From JALYUA01 sp038203955 (GTDB lineage Bacteria > Acidobacteriota > Thermoanaerobaculia > UBA5066 > Gp7-AA6), in contig JBBRDK010000007.1 in assembly GCA_038203955.1 (NCBI GenBank), positions 1 through 64,000 of the forward strand: a DNA stretch of 64,000 bases. Reading direction: 5' to 3'. Positions 61,118 to 64,000 of the stretch are shown here, piece by piece. The notes beneath the pieces are model-generated. The model did not search any database. It saw only the letters and a program-made list of their open reading frames with translations, and had not been told where the DNA came from. Positions within the stretch are counted from its first letter, which is position 1; every line of letters begins with the position of its first letter. The position numbers and the translations under genes are program-made.

Positions 61118-64000
61118 TCACCCATTCATCACGCCGGCGACCTTTTCGACCTGGTACGCCTCGATGATGTCGCCCACCTTCACGTCCTGGTACTTCTCGA
61201 GGCCGATGCCGCACTCGAACCCCTGTTTGACCTCCGAGATGTCGTCCTTGAACCGCCGCAGGGATCCGATCTTGCCTTCGTAGATCACCCGGTTGTCGCG
61301 GAGGAGGCGCACCTTGGAGGTTCGGCTGATGGAGCCTTCGGTCACGTAGCAGCCCGCGACGATCCCGAACTTCGGCACCTTGAAGGTGTTGCGGACCTCG
61401 GCCCGGCCCTGCGCGACTTCTTTCAGGGTCGGATCGAGCAGGCCCTCCATGGCCAGCTTGATCTCGTCGGTGACGTTGTAGATGACGGTGTGCAGACGGA
61501 TGTCCACCCCGGCCTTCTCGGCCTCGGTTTCCGCCTTCTTTTCCGGGCGGACGTTGAAGCCGACGATGATGGCCTTGGACGCCGAGGCGAGCAGCACGTC
61601 GTTGATGTTGATCGCGCCGACGCCGGCGTGGATGACGGACACCTTGACCTTCTCGTTGGAGAGGTTCGAGAGCGACTGGTTCAACACCTCGACCGACCCG
61701 GCGACGTCCGCCTTCAGCACGATCGAGAGGTCCTTGACGCGGCCTTCCTGGATCTTGCTGAAGAGCTGGTCGAGCGAGAACTTCGACGAGGCCGCCATCA
61801 CCTTCTCGCGATCCTTGGCTTGGCGGAACGCCACGACGGACCGCGCCTTCGCCTCGTCCTCGACTCCCTGGAAGGTGTCGCCCGCCTGAGGGAGGTCCTC
61901 GAAACCGGTGACCTCCACCGGCGTCGCGGGTCCGGCGATCTCGATCTTGACGCCGCGGTCGTCCTGCATCGAGCGAACGCGCCCGAACACGGATCCGGCG
62001 AAGAAGACGTCGCCCACCTTCAGGTTGCCGGCCTGCACGAGGACGGTCGCGAGGTTCCCGCGGCCGATCTCGCGGCGGGCCTCGAGCACCACGCCCCGGG
62101 CCTCGTCCACGACGGGCGCCTTCAGCTCCTGAAGCTCCGCGACGAGAAGGATGAGCTCGAGCAGGTGATCGATACCCTCCTTCTTCAGGGCGGAGATCTC
62201 CGCCGAGGGAACGTCCCCGCCCCAGGATTCCAGCAGCACGCCGCGGTCGGCGAGCTCTTTCTTCACGCGATCGGGGTTCGCGTTGTTCTTGTCGATTTTG
62301 TTGATGGCGACGACGATCGGGACCTTGGCCGCGCGGGCGTGGTCGATGGCCTCGATGGTCTGCGGCATGACGCCGTCGTCCGCCGCGACGACGAGCACGA
62401 CGATGTCGGTCGCCTTCGCGCCGCGCGCGCGCATCGAGGTGAACGCCTCGTGGCCGGGCGTGTCGAGGAAAACGATCGGCTTGCCGTTGGTCTCGACGCG
62501 ATACGCGCCGATGTGCTGCGTGATTCCGCCCGCCTCGCCCGCGGCCACGTTGGCCTGGCGGATGGCGTCCAAGAGCGAGGTCTTCCCGTGGTCGACGTGC
62601 CCCATGACGGTGACGACCGGCGCACGAGTGACCCTCGCCGCTTCCGCGGCCTCCGCCTCGCCCGGACGCGACTGCGAGTCCGCGGCGCGAGAGAGCTCCA
62701 GCTCTTCCTCGAACGAGACGACCGCCGCCTCGGCCCCGACCTCCTTGGCGATCTGGATCGCGGTCTGCGCGTCGAGAGGCTGATTGACGGTCGCCATGAT
62801 CCCGCGCTGCATGAGCAGGCGGAGGATGTCCTTCGCGAGAACGCCGAGCTTCTCGGAGAGCTCCTTGACCGTGACGCCTTCCGACAGAAAGACGGGGCCG
62901 GTGGGCAGGGGCTTCTTGAACTCGAGCAGTTTGCCGGAATCGTGCGTGCGCGTTTCCTTCGCCGCCCGCCGCAGGGCGGACTTCGAGATCGGCCTCGCCG
63001 TCGGGACCTCTTCGCCGTCGGTCTTTTCGATCAGCGGCAGGGAGATGTCCGAGTACGTGTCTTCCTGGTAGGTGCCCACGAACTCGCGAAGATCGACTTC
63101 GTCGGCAACGGTGATCTTCGGCTTGGCTCCGCCTTTCTTGGCGTTCTTCTTCGCGTCTTCCTTGTCATCCTTCTTGCGCTTCGGCGCGGCTCGCTCCGCC
63201 GTGGCCGGCGGCGCGGTTCCGCGTCCGGCCGCGGGACCGGTCGGCCGCCCGAGCGCGGGCGCTCCCGGCCTGCCCATCGGCGCGCCGACGCGCCCGGGTC
63301 CTCCGAGCGGACGCGCGCCCGGCCCGCCCGGAGTGGGCCGGTACACGGACGGCCCTGCGGGACCCGACGGACCCATCGGCCGGCCCGGAGTCCCCGAGGC
63401 CGGACCCATCGGCCGGCTGATGGGACCTCCGGAGGGTCCCATCGGGCGGCTCGGCGCCCCCGCCGCCGGGCCCATCGGACGGCCGGCCGCGCCCGGCGGC
63501 GCCAGCGAGGGTCCTGAAGGACGCCCGGGGGCGACGGGACGCGCAGGCACGACGGGACGAGGAGGCAGGATGATCTTGCGGGGGATAGCCCTGGCCGCCG
63601 GGGCTCCCGCGGCCGAGACGGGGGCGACGCCCGGCGCCGGCGGAGCGACCGCCGCCGTGCCCGGGGCGGGCGCGGCGGGAGGGGGAGCGGCGGGAGCGGC
63701 TGCCGGCGGTGCGGCGGCGGGCGGCGAGGTCGCGGAAACGGCTTCCGGCTCCGGCTCGGCGTCGATGACGGCGGTGCGGGCCGGCTCCGCCGGCACGGCC
63801 GCCCGCGCGGCGCGCGGCTCCGGCTTCGGGCGGGGAGCGTCGACCGCCGGCTCCTCGGCGGCCCCGGGGGGCTTCTCGATGATCTTGATGCGGGAGAGCG
63901 CGCTCTTCTGCGGCCGCGGCGCGCGCGACTCGGTGTCGCGCACGATCAGCTGCTTGGGCGCGTGGGTCTTTCCCTGGAGGATCGCCAGCACGGTCGATTC
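61118..64000 (-). CDS. infB: Translation initiation factor IF-2 (partial, 5' end beyond window)
   Basis: 960 residues are visible and the frame is open at the right edge; a GTG at 63991 is unlikely to be the true start because the usual N-terminal IF2_N domain would be missing. A long Ala/Pro linker and then RPMGP-type repeats (about residues 170-260) precede a second IF2_N-like part (VKELSEKLGVLAKDILRLLM). The GTPase has GHVDHGKTS, DTPGHEAF and NKID. The C-terminal domains bind initiator tRNA. It starts the infB-DUF503-rbfA-truB-rpsO-pnp series on the minus strand. Confidence 0.96.
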   Translation of the reverse strand, partial: ESTVLAILQGKTHAPKQLIVRDTESRAPRPQKSALSRIKIIEKPPGAAEEPAVDAPRPKPEPRAARAAVPAEPARTAVIDAEPEPEAVSATSPPAAAPPAAAPAAPPPAAPAPGTAAVAPPAPGVAPVSAAGAPAARAIPRKIILPPRPVVPARPVAPGRPSGPSLAPPGAAGRPMGPAAGAPSRPMGPSGGPISRPMGPASGTPGRPMGPSGPAGPSVYRPTPGGPGARPLGGPGRVGAPMGRPGAPALGRPTGPAAGRGTAPPATAERAAPKRKKDDKEDAKKNAKKGGAKPKITVADEVDLREFVGTYQEDTYSDISLPLIEKTDGEEVPTARPISKSALRRAAKETRTHDSGKLLEFKKPLPTGPVFLSEGVTVKELSEKLGVLAKDILRLLMQRGIMATVNQPLDAQTAIQIAKEVGAEAAVVSFEEELELSRAADSQSRPGEAEAAEAARVTRAPVVTVMGHVDHGKTSLLDAIRQANVAAGEAGGITQHIGAYRVETNGKPIVFLDTPGHEAFTSMRARGAKATDIVVLVVAADDGVMPQTIEAIDHARAAKVPIVVAINKIDKNNANPDRVKKELADRGVLLESWGGDVPSAEISALKKEGIDHLLELILLVAELQELKAPVVDEARGVVLEARREIGRGNLATVLVQAGNLKVGDVFFAGSVFGRVRSMQDDRGVKIEIAGPATPVEVTGFEDLPQAGDTFQGVEDEAKARSVVAFRQAKDREKVMAASSKFSLDQLFSKIQEGRVKDLSIVLKADVAGSVEVLNQSLSNLSNEKVKVSVIHAGVGAININDVLLASASKAIIVGFNVRPEKKAETEAEKAGVDIRLHTVIYNVTDEIKLAMEGLLDPTLKEVAQGRAEVRNTFKVPKFGIVAGCYVTEGSISRTSKVRLLRDNRVIYEGKIGSLRRFKDDISEVKQGFECGIGLEKYQDVKVGDIIEAYQVEKVAGVMNG

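Overview
This is a 64 kb stretch of a very GC-rich chromosome carrying ordinary chromosomal genes: a tRNA, the infB-rbfA-truB-rpsO-pnp translation cluster, metG and radC. I see no phage, insertion sequence or CRISPR. The gene content suggests Acidobacteriota, possibly a Thermoanaerobaculia- or Vicinamibacteria-like lineage: two ~1000-residue secreted BNR/sortilin propeller proteins, a winged-helix/TolB-propeller fusion regulator, a kinase-GAF protein, isoquinoline-oxidoreductase-type molybdenum enzymes and a CocE/NonD hydrolase. This placement is inferred from gene families, not from a marker phylogeny.

Layout. 1-3503 (minus): APC permease, DgcN-like DUF1611 protein and DgcA-like dipeptide epimerase, probably a D-glutamate catabolism operon. 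3578-7040 (minus): NitT/TauT-type ABC importer with two different permeases. 7176-7252: tRNA-Asp. 7419-10302: divergent winged-helix regulator and secreted CocE hydrolase around an AT-rich palindrome. 10340-14488 (minus): DUF2231-Rieske protein with an amber-separated extension, soluble histidine kinase, inactive M16 homologue and a Cys-rich small protein. 14551-20639 (plus): HNH protein and an RND-TolC-adaptor efflux operon. 20698-25604: hemerythrin protein, zinc-ribbon protein, response regulators, Ser/Thr kinase-GAF, a decayed mutarotase-like pseudogene and an orphan SdhC. 26175-31735: BNR protein divergent from a CadC-like regulator. 31824-38087 (minus): IorAB, a PaoC-like subunit and a secreted MetX-like hydrolase. 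38328-46397: CPBP protease, zincin, anti-sigma/STAS pair, polyprenyl synthase, membrane phosphatase, quinone oxidoreductase, glycosyltransferase. 46339-50764: DUF2905, radC, metG, tatD and a minimal zincin. 50993-56130: second BNR protein, DUF5996, glycine-zipper lipoprotein. 56279-64000 (minus): pnp, rpsO, truB, rbfA, DUF503 and infB.

The most unusual feature is between the genes. About sixteen gaps hold degenerate tandem arrays whose unit is always 7 bp, although the unit sequence differs from array to array (for example TCAGTTN, CAACTCT, GTTGAGC, CGGGAAA, GCCTCCC, GCTGATA, AGCTGTC). Many arrays come as inverted arms around a spacer, so a transcript could fold into a long hairpin. Three of these composites enclose a 56-bp core with the palindrome CCGCGG-TACT-CCGCGG, and a fourth, truncated core lies beside another array. 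Arrays often start at a stop codon, supply C-terminal codons of genes (HNH protein, truB, a zincin), and sit inside the normally compact infB-rbfA-truB-rpsO cluster.

Most operons are tightly coupled by 4-bp ATGA, GTGA or TTGA overlaps, which I used to choose many of the starts. No gene-free stretch exceeds 300 bases; the longest, about 280 bp, is at 25605-25885.
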